This document shows positions 9,179 through 17,204 of a stretch of 64,000 nt of DNA, piece by piece. Position numbers and translations under genes: made by a program. The stretch lies in contig NZ_CP081149.1 in assembly GCF_019665785.1 (NCBI RefSeq), forward strand, positions 744,001 to 808,000, read 5' to 3'. Within the stretch, counting starts at the first letter, position 1. The number at the start of each line of letters is the position of its first letter. Origin of the DNA: Deefgea piscis. Its GTDB lineage: Bacteria; Pseudomonadota; Gammaproteobacteria; Burkholderiales; Chitinibacteraceae. A model generated the notes under the pieces. That model had not been told where the DNA came from and searched no databases. It saw only the letters and a list, made by a program, of their open reading frames with translations.

Positions 9179-10858
9179 ATGAGCAAAGTTCGTCCTTATT
9201 CGTTTACTCAGCGAGCGGCGATCGAAGAGCCTGCGGCGAAGTCGGCTGTTCGTGATTTTTCGCAATATAAAATTTTAGTGATTGATCATGTCAGCGCAAT
9301 GCGGATGACGCTGGGCATGATGCTCGGGCAATTTGGTGCCAAAGAGATTGAATACGCTAGCCGCAGCGATGAGGCATTAGCGCAAATGCGCCGCTGTGCT
9401 TACGATATTATTTTGTGTGCTTATGATTTGGGCCATGGCTTTGATGGCCTGTATGTGTTTGAAGCGGCGCGTCGCTATGGCGCGTTAAAAGCCAGTAGTG
9501 TGTTTATCTTGCTCACCGCCGAGCGGCAAAGTGGCAAAGTGATTGGCGCGGCTGAATTAGCCCCTGATGCGATTTTGCTTAAGCCCTTTACCGGGGAAGT
9601 GCTCTACGCACGGATTGAGCGCGCTTTGAATAAAAAATCAGCGTTTCAGCCAATTGATGCCGCGTATATTGCCAATGATTTTTTACGTGCAATTCAATTG
9701 TGTGAGGTGGCAAGCAAAGACAACCCAGCTCAAGCGGTCGATTTTTTGCGAATGAAGATTCATCTTTTATTGCGGATTGGCGATTGGAAAACTGCACGCG
9801 ATGTCGCGCGAACCGAGCTGGTTGAGCAAGATTGGCCTTGGCTTAAAATGGCCTTGGGCAAAGCGCTGTTACAGTTGAAAGAATATACTGAGGCGCAGCA
9901 GATTTTTCAGCAGTTGATCAATCAATATCCGCTCATTTTGGCGGCCTACGATGGCTTGGCGCAAACTTTTAGTGCCACACATGATTTGGCCGCCGCCAAA
10001 CAAACCTTGCAAGCGGCTTGTGAGCGCTCGCCGATGCTGGCGCGGCGACGAGAGCTGGGTGAAGTGGCAATTGCCACCGAAGATTGGTCCTTGGCCGAGA
10101 GTGCATTGAGCGACAGTATACGGATGGCCCGCTTTTCATTTGTGCCGCAGGTGAGCGATTACGCGGCGCTGGCCGAAGTTCAGCTACGGCGTGGCGATGT
10201 TGCTGCCGCACGGCAAACCGCTGGACAAATTCGCCAAGACTTTCCTCGCAGCGATGATCGCATTTTGGCCGATGTATTGGAATCGAACGTCGCATTAAAG
10301 CTGGGCGACACCACTAAAGCCCGCGCTTTGCTCGATGCGGCACTCAAGGCTGCCAGCAGTGCGCCTTCTGCGACGCTAGGCTTGGCTTTGGCGCAGTCTT
10401 GCTTGGGGCTTAATCGTATGGCCGAGGCGCAAACATTAACCCGTGCCGTACTGCAAAATCGCCATGATGACCCCAAGCTTGCAGCGCAAGTGGCGCGGGT
10501 ATTTAAATCGCAAGGCCAAGAAGCCGAGGCGCTGCGTTTAATCGAAGCCACGGCGGCAGATATTGTGCAACTGAATAATGAAGCGGTGGCCTTGGCGCAA
10601 GCGGGTGATTTAACTGCAGCGGCCGAGCGATTTTTAGCCGCCTTGCAAGACATGCCAAATAATTTGCAAATTTTGCTTAATACCGTCAATACCTTATTGG
10701 CCTTGGTCAATCAGCTGGGCGGTCACGCAGGCTATTTGCAGCAAGCGGGGGATTTATTAACTCGCGTTCAGGCCTTAGATCCCACCTCGGGGCGTGCGCT
10801 GCAATTGGCCGAGATTTATCGCAAAACCCAGCGGCGATTTGCATTGAGCGCGATTTAA
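9179..10858 (+). CDS. Receiver-like domain plus TPR repeat protein (pseudo-receiver)
   Basis: The 559-residue cytoplasmic protein has an N-terminal CheY-like domain (about residues 30-150) followed by about ten TPR-like helical repeats rich in Ala and Leu. Related receiver-TPR proteins read CDYNLG at the phosphorylation site; here it reads CAYDLG, so the acceptor Asp is Ala81. The acidic pair near the N-terminal strand is D36-H37 instead of two acids, although the switch Thr113 and Lys135 (LLKPF) remain. Phosphorylation is therefore unlikely, and the domain may be a constitutive protein-interaction module. It starts 65 bases after uvrD with a weak site and ends at a strong terminator. Partners are unknown. 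Confidence 0.82.
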   Translation: MSKVRPYSFTQRAAIEEPAAKSAVRDFSQYKILVIDHVSAMRMTLGMMLGQFGAKEIEYASRSDEALAQMRRCAYDIILCAYDLGHGFDGLYVFEAARRYGALKASSVFILLTAERQSGKVIGAAELAPDAILLKPFTGEVLYARIERALNKKSAFQPIDAAYIANDFLRAIQLCEVASKDNPAQAVDFLRMKIHLLLRIGDWKTARDVARTELVEQDWPWLKMALGKALLQLKEYTEAQQIFQQLINQYPLILAAYDGLAQTFSATHDLAAAKQTLQAACERSPMLARRRELGEVAIATEDWSLAESALSDSIRMARFSFVPQVSDYAALAEVQLRRGDVAAARQTAGQIRQDFPRSDDRILADVLESNVALKLGDTTKARALLDAALKAASSAPSATLGLALAQSCLGLNRMAEAQTLTRAVLQNRHDDPKLAAQVARVFKSQGQEAEALRLIEATAADIVQLNNEAVALAQAGDLTAAAERFLAALQDMPNNLQILLNTVNTLLALVNQLGGHAGYLQQAGDLLTRVQALDPTSGRALQLAEIYRKTQRRFALSAI

Positions 10859-10904
10859 GTCTTACCTGCTTGAGCGGCGATTTTGGCACGCACTCAAAGC
10901 GAGA

Positions 10905-10930
10905 AGGCCACGGTAGCGTGGCTTTTTTCT
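10905..10930 (+). terminator. Terminator after the receiver-TPR gene
   Basis: Stem GCCACG (10907-10912) / CGTGGC (10917-10922) with a GTAG tetraloop and a run of six T. Confidence 0.8.
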
Positions 10931-11022
10931 TATCTCCAAATGCAACTGACTTGCACCAAGAGCGGTTTTTTGTATATCCTTGCCGCTAATTGCAGCGACT
11001 TTGGCCTGCGTGGAGTGGTGTT

Positions 11023-11151
11023 TTGAAGCGTTTGTTGTCTCGATTTAATCTATTTGGCTTTTTTGCCATGGCCGGTTGGCAGCGATTATTGTGTATCGCG
11101 CCGCTATTGGCTGCGTTGTGGGCGTTTACTTTTTGGGCGATGCAATCGTGA
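11023..11151 (+). CDS. Small hydrophobic protein coupled to znuC (putative)
   Basis: A 42-codon ORF starts at TTG 11023 and stops at TGA 11149-11151, overlapping the znuC GTG start as GTGA. A good GGAG site (11012-11015) is seven bases before the TTG. The product has a basic N terminus (KRLLSR) and a single strongly hydrophobic stretch with several Trp and Phe (RLLCIAPLLAALWAFTFW), consistent with a one-helix membrane peptide. It could be a small accessory subunit of the zinc importer, or a leader whose translation opens the znuC start. I know no named family. The ribosome-binding site and coupling make translation plausible, but it is unproven. Confidence 0.5.
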   Translation: MKRLLSRFNLFGFFAMAGWQRLLCIAPLLAALWAFTFWAMQS

Positions 11152-11864
11152 TCGAAGTTGAACACCTGACTTTATGCTATCGCGATCGCGCGGCAGTGCA
11201 TGCGCTAACGGGCCGTTTTGTCGCAGGCAGCCATACCGCGGTGGTTGGCCCCAATGGCGCCGGTAAGTCAACGCTCTTGGCGGCGTTAGCTGGCGTTAAG
11301 CAGCCTGATGAGGGGCATATTCATCGGCATGGCGCGATTGCGTATTTGGCGCAATTGTCGACGTTGGACAAACAGTTTCCACTCACTGTGCGCGAATTGG
11401 CTTTGGCGGGAACATGGCAGCGGCGTGGCGCATGGCGTGGTTTATCCAAAGCCGATTGCTTGCGCGCCGATGCAGCGTTGGATCGGGTGGGTTTGAGTGA
11501 TTTTACTCAAGCACCGATTAGTAATTTGTCCGGTGGGCAATTGCAGCGCGCTCGTTTTGCCCGCTTGATTGTTGAAGACGCTGATGTTTTGCTGCTTGAT
11601 GAGCCTTTTGCCAATGTGGATACCGAAACCATCGCCAATTTATTGGCAGTGCAAGACGATTGGCATCGGGCCGGAAAAACGCAAATTACCGTATTGCACG
11701 ATATGAGCCAAGTTCGCGCGCACTATCCACAAACCTTATTATTGGCGCAATCAGCTTTGGCTTGGGGCGATACCCCAGAAGTGTTAACGCCGGAAAATCT
11801 ACAAGAAGCCAATCGCCGCGCGCAACATTGGCGCAATGACGCGACATGGTGCCAAGAGTGTTAA
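11148..11864 (+). CDS. znuC: Zinc ABC transporter, ATP-binding protein
   Basis: The ATPase subunit of a metal-type (cluster 9) ABC importer, acting on the cytoplasmic face of the membrane. Walker A GPNGAGKST, signature LSGGQLQR, Walker B DVLLLDEPFANVD and the switch His in TVLHDMS are all present. I chose the GTG at 11148 because it gives the usual short N terminus (MIEVEHLTLCYRD) and overlaps the stop of the small upstream ORF; a longer frame from 11076 is unlikely. At 238 residues it is of normal family length. The permease follows after an inverted-repeat spacer and the binding protein after a second repeat. Zinc specificity is inferred from ZnuA. Confidence 0.88.
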   Translation: MIEVEHLTLCYRDRAAVHALTGRFVAGSHTAVVGPNGAGKSTLLAALAGVKQPDEGHIHRHGAIAYLAQLSTLDKQFPLTVRELALAGTWQRRGAWRGLSKADCLRADAALDRVGLSDFTQAPISNLSGGQLQRARFARLIVEDADVLLLDEPFANVDTETIANLLAVQDDWHRAGKTQITVLHDMSQVRAHYPQTLLLAQSALAWGDTPEVLTPENLQEANRRAQHWRNDATWCQEC

Positions 11865-11878
11865 ATCAAAAACTTTCA

Positions 11879-11973
11879 CCACAGATGCACAAAGGCACAG
11901 AGACCCGCACTGAGCTTAAGTCCCTAACTCGTGCGGCTGTTGTTTTTCCTCTGTGTCTCTGCGCCTTTGTGGT
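11879..11973. repeat. Inverted-repeat element between znuC and znuB (CAGAG type)
   Basis: Arms ACAAAGGCACAGAGAC (11889-11904) and GTCTCTGCGCCTTTGT (11955-11970) pair over 16 positions with one mismatch across a 50-base loop. A related element with the same CAGAG periodicity is at 38665-38782. It fills most of the 130-base gap between two genes that should be co-transcribed. Confidence 0.7.
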
Positions 11974-11994
11974 CGCTTTTAAAATGGGCGAGTC

Positions 11995-12870
11995 ATGCTA
12001 ATCCCCAATATTGAATTATTTAACGCCCTGGGCGAATTTGCTTTTATGCGCCGCGCCTTGGTGGGTAGTTTGGCTTTGGCAGTGGGTTGTGCGCCAGTGG
12101 GGGTATTGCTCTTACTGCGGCGGATGTCCTTGTTTGGCGACGCACTCTCCCATGCTGTATTGCCTGGTGCGGCGATTGGCTTTTTGCTTGGCGGCTTGTC
12201 TTTGCCATGGTTGGCGGGCGGCGGTTTGGTGGCTGGCCTGTTGGTGGCGCTGGCTGCAGGCTTTGCGGCGCGCAAAACGCGGCTCAATGAAGACGCAAGT
12301 TTTGCGGGATTTTATTTGCTGGCCTTAGCCATTGGCGTACTGATCGTCTCGAAATGGGGCAGTAGCGTCGATTTGATTCATTTGCTATTTGGCTCGGTAC
12401 TGGCAATTGATGATCCATCGCTGTTGATTGTCAGTTCAGTGGCGTCGATTACCTTGATTTGGCTGGCGCTGGAATATCGCGGCATTGTGCTCGAATGCGC
12501 TGATTCGGGTTTTATTGCGGCGACCACCGGTAATGGGGCGCGGTTTCATATTGGTTTTGTCATTATCGCGGTATTGAATTTTGTCGCGGCGTTTCAAGCC
12601 ATGGGTACCTTAATGGCGGTGGGCTTGATGATGTTACCTGCAGCAACGGCGCGGTTGTGGGCTGAGCGCTTGTCGATGCTGTTTGTGGCGGCATGGATTG
12701 TGGCCCTCGCATCGTGCCTATTTGGCTTGATGGCGTCGTATCAATGGGATTTACCTTCGGGGCCGGCGATTGTGCTGGTGGCGGGCGGTTTGTATTGTTT
12801 TTCTTTAGTCTTCGCGCCATTTGGTTTGTGGGCGCAGCGCCGCAAAGCGCGCCGTCATCATGCGATTTAA
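11995..12870 (+). CDS. znuB: Zinc ABC transporter, permease
   Basis: A 291-residue integral membrane protein of the ABC-3 (ZnuB/MntB) permease family, with about eight hydrophobic segments and the family-typical LFGDALSHAVLPGAAIGF near residues 43-60, containing the metal-path His and the contact with the ATPase. It would form the membrane channel for zinc with ZnuC. It lies 130 bases after znuC, separated by an inverted repeat, and ends at a large stem-loop terminator at 12893-12961. The assignment to zinc rather than manganese follows from the His-rich binding protein encoded downstream. Confidence 0.88.
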   Translation: MLIPNIELFNALGEFAFMRRALVGSLALAVGCAPVGVLLLLRRMSLFGDALSHAVLPGAAIGFLLGGLSLPWLAGGGLVAGLLVALAAGFAARKTRLNEDASFAGFYLLALAIGVLIVSKWGSSVDLIHLLFGSVLAIDDPSLLIVSSVASITLIWLALEYRGIVLECADSGFIAATTGNGARFHIGFVIIAVLNFVAAFQAMGTLMAVGLMMLPAATARLWAERLSMLFVAAWIVALASCLFGLMASYQWDLPSGPAIVLVAGGLYCFSLVFAPFGLWAQRRKARRHHAI

Positions 12871-12892
12871 TGGCAATTCAATACGAATGAAG

Positions 12893-12961
12893 CTCGATGT
12901 GCAGGTATAGCGCGATAAGCTTATTTGGCTAAGCGCTTGCTGCATATACATCGAGTTTTTT
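12893..12961 (+). terminator. Long stem-loop terminator after znuB
   Basis: CTCGATGTGCAG (12893-12904) pairs, with a small internal bulge, with CTGCATATACATCGAG (12940-12955), followed by six T. It separates znuB from znuA. Confidence 0.6.
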
Positions 12962-12979
12962 GGTGATATTCAGTTTTTG

Positions 12980-13220
12980 TGTTGATGCTGTGCCGCGCTC
13001 GTTGAGCTGGGGCTTAAAATCCCGTCCAAGCGCACCGAGTGAGGAGGGAGACAAACGGTTTTATCGTTTGGCTCACGACAATCGAGGGAACAGCGGAGCT
13101 GGGCGCGCTCGGGTCGCCTTTCTTTTCCCCCATTTTCTTTGGCGAGTCAAAGAAAATGGGGTCCCCGTCGCGGACTGCGACTGTAAAACAATGTGCCGTA
13201 GGCACATAAAATCATCAACA
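12980..13220 (+). repeat. Interspersed structured repeat, copy A (241 bp)
   Basis: An element bounded by 8-bp terminal inverted repeats TGTTGATG (12980-12987) and CATCAACA (13213-13220). It contains a perfect 14-bp hairpin (13128-13161, arms CCCCATTTTCTTTG and its complement, loop GCGAGT) and a second stem CAAACG/CGTTTG (13052-13070). A diverged copy lies inverted at 43928-44166. Within the main hairpin two base pairs differ between copies and both are compensated on the other arm. ORFs across it look incidental. It is inserted between znuB and znuA. Nature unknown: MITE-like or RNA-forming. Confidence 0.8.
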
Positions 13221-13353
13221 TCTAATCTGAACACCACCAGTTTTTATGGTGTCGCCATCGGCGGCACTCGTTTCAAGTTCAAAATGCAGCACTTTGATGT
13301 GCTTTGTTGCTTAACGTAGGTGTCTATGGACACACAGATTAAATGGGAATGTT
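13221..13353. other. Leader region of znuA
   Basis: About 130 bases between the repeat and znuA. Small dyads are visible (GTGTC near 13321 with GACAC, and GCAGCAC...GTGCT near 13285-13300), but I see no convincing Zur box or promoter. Confidence 0.4.
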
Positions 13354-14229
13354 ATGCGCTCAATATTTGCTGTGATGTGTTTGCTGCTGAGCTCGTTCAG
13401 CTTTGCCGCGCCACTAAAGGTCGTTGCCAGCTTTAGTATTTTGGGCAATCTAGTGCAAGAAGTCGGTGGGGATCACGTACAAGTGAATACGCTAGTGGGG
13501 CCGGGCGAGGACGCGCATGTGTGGCAGGCTAAACCCGCCGATCTCAAAAAACTGTCGGGCGCTTCGCTGTTTTTTGTTAATGGGCTGGGTTATGAAGGCT
13601 GGCTGAAACGCGTCGAACAAGCCGCCGCCTACAAAGGCAAAGTGATTACGGTGACCCAAGGCCTAAAGCCTTTGGCATTGGATGATGATCATGGGCACAG
13701 CCATGGCAAAGTGGATCCGCATGCTTGGCATGATCCGCGTGCGGTGTTGTTGATGGTTGATCAAATTAGCGCGGCTTTGCAAGCGGCCGACGCTAGCCAT
13801 GCGGCAGCTTATCAAGCCAATGCTGCGGCGTTTAAAGCCAAAATCACGCAGTTGGATCAACGCACTGCAGCGGCTTTTGCCGCAATTGCAAGTAGCAAAA
13901 AGAAAGTGGTCACCTCCCACGATGCCTTGGGCTATTTAGGCCATCGTTATGCGATTGAGTTTTTCCCATTGCAAGGCATCTCGACCGAAGCCGAACCGAG
14001 CGCCAAAGAAATGGCGCGCTTAATTCGCGAAATGCGTAAAAGCCAAATCAAAGCGGTGTTTGCTGAAAATATCAGCAATCCAAAATTGATTGACCAAATC
14101 GCCCGCGAAACCGGCGCTAAAGTCGGGCCGGCGATTTACTCCGATGCCTTGGCTAAACAAGCGCCTGCCAATAGTTGGTTGGGCTTATTTGAATACAATA
14201 CCCAAGCTATTTTGCGCGCTTTACAGTAA
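13354..14229 (+). CDS. znuA: Periplasmic zinc-binding protein of the ABC transporter
   Basis: The substrate-binding subunit captures zinc in the periplasm and delivers it to ZnuB. A Sec signal peptide of about 18 residues ends in SFAAPLKVV. Metal ligands of the family are recognisable: a first-domain site near GEDAHVWQ, the His/Asp-rich loop DDDHGHSHG (about residues 110-118), DPHAWHDP with the conserved His, and a C-terminal domain with a further His and Asp. The His-rich loop points to zinc over manganese. At 291 residues it is normal in length. It is separated from znuB by a terminator and a repeat element, so it probably has its own promoter, and it ends in a strong terminator. Confidence 0.9.
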   Translation: MRSIFAVMCLLLSSFSFAAPLKVVASFSILGNLVQEVGGDHVQVNTLVGPGEDAHVWQAKPADLKKLSGASLFFVNGLGYEGWLKRVEQAAAYKGKVITVTQGLKPLALDDDHGHSHGKVDPHAWHDPRAVLLMVDQISAALQAADASHAAAYQANAAAFKAKITQLDQRTAAAFAAIASSKKKVVTSHDALGYLGHRYAIEFFPLQGISTEAEPSAKEMARLIREMRKSQIKAVFAENISNPKLIDQIARETGAKVGPAIYSDALAKQAPANSWLGLFEYNTQAILRALQ

Positions 14230-14295
14230 GCTGCGGCGCTGATCGCGGTGCAAGGCGCGGGTTTGATTGAAGCGCGCTGACTTGTTTTTTTAATG

Positions 14296-14323
14296 CTAAC
14301 GCCGGCTATTGCCGGCGATTTTT
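14296..14323 (+). terminator. Terminator of znuA
   Basis: Perfect stem CGCCGGC (14300-14306) / GCCGGCG (14311-14317) with a TATT loop and a T-rich tail. It argues against the in-frame ATG at 14293 as the start of the next gene. Confidence 0.8.
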
Positions 14324-14334
14324 TGTGTAATCGT

Positions 14335-15414
14335 ATGATGCATCCCAGCCCTAGGCATAAACATCGTTTCATTGTTTTAGATAGCTTTCGTGGCCTTTGT
14401 GCCTTGAGTGTCGTCGTGTTTCATCTGCATTTATGGCAAGGCTTTAGCGAATGGGATTTTTTTCGCTCGGCCGGCTTAATGGTGGAGTTTTTCTTTACGC
14501 TCAGTGGTTTTGTGCTGGCCTATCGCTATCAGCAAGAAGCGATGAATGGTCGTGGGTTTGCCCGCTATATGGTGAGCCGATTTTTTCGGATTTATCCGCT
14601 GCATCTGGTGATGTTGCTGCTGTTTACGGTATTGCTATTTCTGCAAGTGGGCAGCAACGCATGGACGATGAGTGGGCAGTGGCTGTATCAAATTGTTTTG
14701 CTGCAAGCTTGGCTGCCAGCGGCAGACCCGTTTGCCTTTAATGGCCCGGCATGGAGTATCAGCGTGGAGTTCTATCTCTATGTGCTGTTCGGGCTGATAC
14801 TCTGGGCTAGCTGTCGTTTTCAGCGTTGGGCGTTTGCGCTGGTGCTGCTTGGCTGCTCGGCGTGTGTGTACTGGCAAGCCGATTTTGTTGGCAGCGGCGG
14901 GTTTCGGGGCATCACGTGTTTTTTCTTAGGCGCTTTGGCGTATCACGGCTTTGATGTGATCCATCGCTGGCATATTGGCCGCGTTCTCGGCAGTATTATT
15001 GAGGTATTGCTCTTGATCGCTTTGTATGTGGTGATTACAGCGCAATACCCAATGAAGAGCTTTTTTGCCGCTTGGGCATTTGCTGTGGCGATCATCGGGT
15101 TTGCGTTTGAAAGCGGCATGATTTCTCGCGTCCTGCGGCAAGCGTGGTGGGTGAATCTGGGTAAATGGTCGTTTTCAATTTACCTCACACATTACGCCGT
15201 GGTGCATTTGATTCAAGCCGGATTTGAAGCCTTTCTCCCGCAATGGCTTCGCGTGGGTAATGGCTTGGTGTATCTCAGTAGTGGTAGTGCTTGGGGCGAT
15301 AATTTAATCGGTTTGTCGATTTTGGCCTTGGTGTTATGGCTGTCACGCTGGAGTTATCAGGCGATTGAATTACGCGGTATTCGTTGGGGCAAGCAAGTTT
15401 TGGCACGCGCTTAA
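14335..15414 (+). CDS. Acyltransferase 3 family membrane protein (OafA-like)
   Basis: A multi-pass inner-membrane enzyme of the acyltransferase-3 family, which transfers acyl groups (often acetyl) to sugars of surface polysaccharides. The N terminus has the family pattern LDSFRGLCALSVVVFHLH with the proposed catalytic His in VFHLH, then FFTLSGFVLAYRY and YMVSRFFRIYPLHL with conserved Arg residues; about ten membrane helices follow. I place the start at the ATG pair at 14335/14338 because the upstream ATG at 14293 lies before the znuA terminator. It stands alone, and the acceptor is unknown. About 359 residues, typical for the family. Confidence 0.85.
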   Translation: MMHPSPRHKHRFIVLDSFRGLCALSVVVFHLHLWQGFSEWDFFRSAGLMVEFFFTLSGFVLAYRYQQEAMNGRGFARYMVSRFFRIYPLHLVMLLLFTVLLFLQVGSNAWTMSGQWLYQIVLLQAWLPAADPFAFNGPAWSISVEFYLYVLFGLILWASCRFQRWAFALVLLGCSACVYWQADFVGSGGFRGITCFFLGALAYHGFDVIHRWHIGRVLGSIIEVLLLIALYVVITAQYPMKSFFAAWAFAVAIIGFAFESGMISRVLRQAWWVNLGKWSFSIYLTHYAVVHLIQAGFEAFLPQWLRVGNGLVYLSSGSAWGDNLIGLSILALVLWLSRWSYQAIELRGIRWGKQVLARA

Positions 15415-15505
15415 ACCACTTGTGTAATGCGACCGATAGTCGCTTACCCCGTCGATGGCGGGCTTCAGGTAAAATCGAACATTATTTGACGTGAACAAGA
15501 CAGCC

Positions 15506-15961
15506 ATGTGGAAACCCAATGCCACCGTTTGCGCGGTGATCGAAAAAGACGGTCGATTTTTACTGGTTGAAGAGCGCATTGAGGGTGAGTTAAAACTCAA
15601 TCAACCGGCAGGCCATATTGAATTTGGCGAATCAATCGTCGCCGCTTGCCAGCGTGAAACGCGTGAAGAAACCGCGTATGCATTCACGCCAACGGCGTTT
15701 CAGGGGCTCTATCAATGGACGGTGCCGGGTAGTGAGCGAACCTATTTGCGCTTTGCTTTTACTGGTTTGTTGGGTGAATGCGATTACACGCTGTCGCTCG
15801 ATGACGGCATTGAAGCGGCGGTATGGTTAACGCGCGACGAGATTGTGGCGCGAGCCGATCAGCACCGCAGCCCTTTATTATTGGCGTGTGTTGACGATTA
15901 TTTGGCGGGACAGTCGTACCCGCTGGCGGTACTGAAAGATTTTGATAGGTTAGCGAAATGA
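15506..15961 (+). CDS. nudJ: Nudix hydrolase (NudJ-like phosphatase)
   Basis: A small Nudix pyrophosphatase. In E. coli, NudJ acts on nucleoside tri- and diphosphates and on HMP pyrophosphate. The Nudix box is present as GHIEFGE, seven residues, RETREET, with Ala where the last Gly usually lies. The ATG at 15506 gives [18 protein letters not shown], which aligns with the start of E. coli NudJ; a GTG at 15491 is possible. The stop overlaps the mnmA start by four bases (ATGA). The nudJ-mnmA order is conserved in many gamma- and betaproteobacteria, supporting the name. Confidence 0.85.
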   Translation: MWKPNATVCAVIEKDGRFLLVEERIEGELKLNQPAGHIEFGESIVAACQRETREETAYAFTPTAFQGLYQWTVPGSERTYLRFAFTGLLGECDYTLSLDDGIEAAVWLTRDEIVARADQHRSPLLLACVDDYLAGQSYPLAVLKDFDRLAK

Positions 15962-17121
15962 CAAAAATTGTGATTGGATTGTCCGGCGGCGTGGATTCGT
16001 CGGTAGCGGCGCATTTACTCAAAGCGGCGGGGCATGAAGTGCACGGCGTGTTTATGCAAAACTGGGAAGACGACAATAGCGACGAATATTGCTCGATTAA
16101 AGAAGACAGCATGGATGCGATTGCGGTGGCCGATTTGCTCGGCATCGACATTGAGCTAGTCAATTTTGCGACTGAATATAAAGACCGCGTATTCGCGCAT
16201 TTCTTGGCCGAATACGCCGCTGGCCGCACGCCAAATCCAGATATTTTGTGTAATAGCGAAATCAAATTCAAATCGTTTTTGGAATTTGCGATTAAGCTCG
16301 GCGGCGCAAAATTGGCAACGGGCCATTACGCTAAAACACGTTTACGTGCCGACGGCCGTACCGAAATGCTGCGCGCAGCCGATCAAAGCAAAGATCAAAC
16401 GTATTTCCTGTATCGCCTAAGCCAAGAGCAGATCTCGCATGCGGTGTTCCCGCTGGGTGATTTGCAAAAAACCGAAGTCCGTGTGATTGCTGAGCAAATT
16501 AATTTGCCGAACGCCAAGAAAAAAGATTCTACCGGTATTTGCTTTATCGGCGAGCGGCCATTCCGTGAGTTTCTCAATCGTTACCTGCCAAAAACACCGG
16601 GCAAAATGGTCACGCCGGAAGGTAAAGTGATGGGCGAGCATCAAGGCTTGATGTACCACACGCTCGGCCAGCGTGGTGGCCTTGGTATTGGCGGTACCAA
16701 AGGCAATACCGAGCCGTGGTTTGTCGCTGGCAAAAATCTCGAGACCAATGAGCTACTGGTGGTGCAGGGTCACGATCATCCGTTGCTTCTCAATACCACG
16801 ATGATCGCCAAAGACTGCTCATGGATTTTGGGCGAAACCCCGCTTGAGGGGCGTTACACCGCCAAAACCCGTTATCGCCAACAAGACGCGGCATGTACCT
16901 TGAGCTACGTCGACGGCGGAGTGAAACTGGTGTTCGACGAACCCCAATGGGCGATGACGCCGGGGCAGTCGATGGTGCTGTATAAGGATGAGGTTTGCTT
17001 GGGGGGGGTATTATTCAGTAAGCACGGCTGCGCATCCCGTGATAGCGGGCCGGGCGGTGCGCGAAATCCTCATGGACTCAAGTACATTTCGGGCTCGAAA
17101 GCTTCGATCTCCCTACTCTGA
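15958..17121 (+). CDS. mnmA: tRNA-specific 2-thiouridylase, with altered C terminus
   Basis: MnmA adds sulfur to U34 of tRNA-Lys, -Glu and -Gln. The PP-loop SGGVDSSV (about residues 9-16), first catalytic Cys in [13 protein letters not shown] (about 102) and second Cys in GICFIGER (about 199) are intact. The C terminus is odd. Relatives end shortly after CLGGGII, whereas here a run of eight G (17001-17008) shifts the reading to CLGGVLFSK and adds about 30 residues. One more G would read CLGGGIIQ and stop at 17019-17021. Either the sequence lacks one G or the tract slips. The catalytic body is unaffected. Translation is coupled to nudJ. Confidence 0.92.
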   Translation: MTKIVIGLSGGVDSSVAAHLLKAAGHEVHGVFMQNWEDDNSDEYCSIKEDSMDAIAVADLLGIDIELVNFATEYKDRVFAHFLAEYAAGRTPNPDILCNSEIKFKSFLEFAIKLGGAKLATGHYAKTRLRADGRTEMLRAADQSKDQTYFLYRLSQEQISHAVFPLGDLQKTEVRVIAEQINLPNAKKKDSTGICFIGERPFREFLNRYLPKTPGKMVTPEGKVMGEHQGLMYHTLGQRGGLGIGGTKGNTEPWFVAGKNLETNELLVVQGHDHPLLLNTTMIAKDCSWILGETPLEGRYTAKTRYRQQDAACTLSYVDGGVKLVFDEPQWAMTPGQSMVLYKDEVCLGGVLFSKHGCASRDSGPGGARNPHGLKYISGSKASISLL

Positions 17122-17204
17122 CGGGAGCGCGCTCGTTTTTTAGGTTTTTATATTTCGCGTTGGCATGGTTAGAGTTCGGTCAGAAAGTAGCAACAAGGAA
17201 ATGA

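Noticed and set aside
10180..10710. 176-residue minus-strand frame opposite the TPR gene
   Set aside because: Low-complexity Ala/Ser-rich antisense frame, typical of the complement of Ala/Leu-rich repeats; no ribosome-binding site.
12960..13319. 119-residue frame across repeat copy A
   Set aside because: The reading frame runs through the structured repeat, which recurs at 44 kb with a different frame; the sequence varies by stem compensation, not codon pattern.
17119..17145. Possible terminator after mnmA
   Set aside because: GAGCGCGCTC before six T is a palindrome with almost no loop, giving only about a 3-bp usable stem.
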